A stretch of 9,093 bases of DNA, taken from assembly GCA_016928495.1 (NCBI GenBank), contig JAFGKQ010000099.1:1-9093 (forward strand), read 5' to 3'. The position numbers were made by a program, and so were the translations under genes. Of the stretch, positions 7,687 through 9,093 are shown in pieces. This DNA is from Candidatus Fermentibacterales bacterium (GTDB lineage: Bacteria > Fermentibacterota > Fermentibacteria > Fermentibacterales > JAFGKQ01). The notes under the pieces were generated by a model. That model saw only the letters and a program-made list of their open reading frames with translations, made no database searches and had not been told where the DNA came from. Positions within the stretch are counted from its first letter, which is position 1. Each line of letters opens with the position of its first letter.

Positions 7687-7725
7687 GGCGCCCCGGTCGG
7701 AACCGGCCGGGGCGCCGTTCTCGTT
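7687..7725 (+). terminator. Hairpin terminator after protease copy 1
   Basis: GGCGCCCCGG (7687-7696) pairs perfectly with CCGGGGCGCC (7707-7716) across a 10-nt loop, giving a 10-bp all-GC stem. GTTCTCGTT follows, a moderately T-rich tail without a long T-run. It starts 33 nt after the copy 1 stop. It would separate the two protease genes into different transcripts, or let only part of the transcription through. Confidence 0.7.
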
Positions 7726-7816
7726 CCCGGAACCTCTCGCGCGCTCTTGCAGGGTTGTCCCGCTCGTGGCAGGATAGGAAGTGGGAGCGGAGTCAGGTCC
7801 TTACCTGCCACGGGAT

Positions 7817-7827
7817 GGAAGGGGGTG
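7817..7827 (+). promoter_or_regulatory. Shine-Dalgarno-like tract deciding the start of protease copy 2
   Basis: GGAAGGGGGTG stands 4 nt before the TTG at 7832. It supports TTG as the start of the second subtilase because translation from there immediately gives a signal peptide. Confidence 0.5.
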
Positions 7828-7831
7828 TCCC

Positions 7832-9093
7832 TTGCCCGGCCTGTTGTGGGCTGTCTGTGTGTTCGTGCTGTCGCCGGCTCTCGCCGGATCGCCACTCCGG
7901 ACCCTCGAAGCCGGCTCCGGACCAGGTGCTGCGGGACTCCTGCCGATCCTGATCAGGCCCGCGAGCTCCCCGGGATGGGAGCTGCCTTCCCATCCGGCTG
8001 AGGCTCCTGGCTGCCGTGGATCCGGGGGGCGCGAGTCCTTCCTCGAGTTCCTCAAGCGAAGAGCCGAATGCACGCAGTCCGGCATCATGAGCCAGCTCGA
8101 GGCCTGCGATCCCCTAAAGGTCACCGACCTCAGGAGCTTCTGGATCGTCAACTGCGTCACTTGCCGGGCGACACCGCAAGTGGCCCGGCAGATTGCGGGG
8201 AGGGAAGACGTCCAGTACGTCCGGCTGAGAGCGCCGCTGGCCTGCGCGCTTCCGGTGCCGGAAGCGCGCTGCGCTCGAGGCGCTTCGGTGGCCTGGGGCG
8301 TCGAGCACATCGGGGCCCCGGAGGTCTGGCGAATGGGCTACGACGGCTCGGGCGTCATCGTGAGCGTGATCGACACGGGAGTGAGCTACCTTCACCTGGA
8401 CCTGTGCTCCCACATGTGGCACGACACCGATGCCGGCTTCCACTACGGCTGGGACTTCTGCGACAACGATGCCGACCCGATGGACGAGAACGGGCACGGA
8501 ACGCACGTCGCCGGGACCGTTGCCAGCAACGGCGCCGCCGGGTCTTCCTGCGGAGTTGCTCCGGGAGCGACGATCATGGCATTGAGGGTAGACGTGAGCG
8601 TTGGCCCCGACGCGGAGCAGACGATCTGGGATGCGTTCCAGTTCAGCCTGGAGCACGGTGCCCGGGTGATCAGCCTCTCCCTGGGCTACACTCAGTTGAT
8701 GAACCCCCAGAGGTCCGAGTGGAGGGAGGCGGAGGAGAACATCCTGGCCGCCGGGGTTGTGAGCGCAGTCAGCGCCGGCAGTGAGGGGGGCGATCCCGGG
8801 AGCTGGGGTGACATCCGGACACCGGGCGACTGTCCTCCTCCGTGGCTGCACCCGGATCAGACGACCTCCGGAGGCCTGTCATCCGTGGTCACTGTCGGCA
8901 CGACCGACGCGAACGACTACCTCGCCTCCTTCTCAAGTCTGGGCTACTCCACGTGGATGTACGACCCTCCCTGGTACGACTACCCGGACACCCCTCCCGA
9001 CATCGGACTCACTGATCCCGATGTCTGCGCCCCCGGTATCTCGACCCTGAGCTGCGACTACGAGAACACCAGCGGCTACGTGATCATGAGCGG
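7832..9093 (+). CDS. Second S8 subtilisin-like protease (copy 2), 3' truncated by the window; oxyanion Asn replaced by Ser
   Basis: The frame is open from just after a TAG at 7775 to the window end. The first 420 residues are visible. With TTG at 7832 the product begins MPGLLWAVCVFVLSPALA, a good signal peptide cut after ALA. A GTG at 7781 is an alternative, but it would place 17 polar residues ahead of it. A diverged prodomain follows (SFWIVN and REDVQYVR are shared with copy 1). The catalytic domain is about two thirds identical to copy 1 by eye, with Asp181 (VIDTG) and His222 (NGHGTH). The oxyanion-hole position is Ser317 (SAGSEGG, codon AGT at 8780-8782), where copy 1 has Asn316. The nucleophilic Ser, expected at about residue 423, and any sorting domain lie beyond the window. 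The visible mature part has 13 cysteines against 7 in the matching part of copy 1. It may be a low-activity or specialised protease, or a pseudoenzyme. Confidence 0.9.
   Translation, partial: MPGLLWAVCVFVLSPALAGSPLRTLEAGSGPGAAGLLPILIRPASSPGWELPSHPAEAPGCRGSGGRESFLEFLKRRAECTQSGIMSQLEACDPLKVTDLRSFWIVNCVTCRATPQVARQIAGREDVQYVRLRAPLACALPVPEARCARGASVAWGVEHIGAPEVWRMGYDGSGVIVSVIDTGVSYLHLDLCSHMWHDTDAGFHYGWDFCDNDADPMDENGHGTHVAGTVASNGAAGSSCGVAPGATIMALRVDVSVGPDAEQTIWDAFQFSLEHGARVISLSLGYTQLMNPQRSEWREAEENILAAGVVSAVSAGSEGGDPGSWGDIRTPGDCPPPWLHPDQTTSGGLSSVVTVGTTDANDYLASFSSLGYSTWMYDPPWYDYPDTPPDIGLTDPDVCAPGISTLSCDYENTSGYVIMS
8414..8458 (+). repeat. Near-perfect 45-nt direct repeat, copy in protease 2
   Basis: Partner of 6488-6532, 44 of 45 bases the same. 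It covers residues 195-209 of copy 2, just after the catalytic Asp region, and is flanked by Cys192 and Cys210, which copy 1 lacks. Confidence 0.9.

Noticed and set aside
7747-8784. Plus-strand open frames at 7747-8001, 7755-7952 and 8068-8784 that could look like separate small genes.
   Set aside because: They are in other frames than the true subtilase frame, which is open from 7778 to the window end and gives the homologous protein.

Overview
This is a GC-rich bacterial window (mid-60s % by eye) with six protein genes packed at high density, and no RNA genes, insertion sequences, CRISPR or phage genes that I can recognise. The secreted subtilase carries a C-terminal Ig-like sorting/anchoring module of the 'YPNPASD...V.DLAGR.V' type. 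Together with high GC and a secreted TPR protein, this points to the Fibrobacteres-Chlorobi-Bacteroidetes superphylum or a related uncultured candidate phylum (Fermentibacteria- or Eisenbacteria-like). That placement is an inference from style, not a marker-gene result.

Left part (1-3540, minus strand): one operon read right to left. A secreted TPR-repeat protein (TTG start) is followed after 5 nt by a TldD-type metalloprotease subunit with an intact HExxxH motif. This overlaps by 4 nt (GTGA) a TldE/PmbA-type partner that lacks the zinc motif. TldD and TldE are known to form a cytosolic heterodimer that degrades unstructured peptides. The TPR protein is predicted to be exported, so its link to them may only be shared transcription. 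The operon probably starts from an AT-rich island at about 3571-3580.

Middle (3649-5794, plus strand, divergent from the TPR operon): a dihydrolipoamide dehydrogenase gene with all its catalytic motifs overlaps by 8 nt a full-length two-domain MazG-type NTP pyrophosphohydrolase gene.

Right part (5903-9093, plus strand): two tandem paralogous secreted S8 (subtilisin-like) proteases. Copy 1 is complete, with signal peptide, prodomain, D/H/N/S catalytic residues and a C-terminal sorting domain, and is followed by a GC-rich hairpin terminator. Copy 2 begins at a probable TTG start and runs off the window just before its nucleophilic Ser. Its reading frame is open from 7778 to the end. Copy 2 has Ser in place of the oxyanion-hole Asn and nearly twice as many cysteines as the matching part of copy 1. 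It also shares a 44/45-nt identical patch with copy 1, which suggests duplication followed by functional divergence. This paralogous pair is the most interesting part of the window. The rest is ordinary, and I saw no evidence of an entirely new system.
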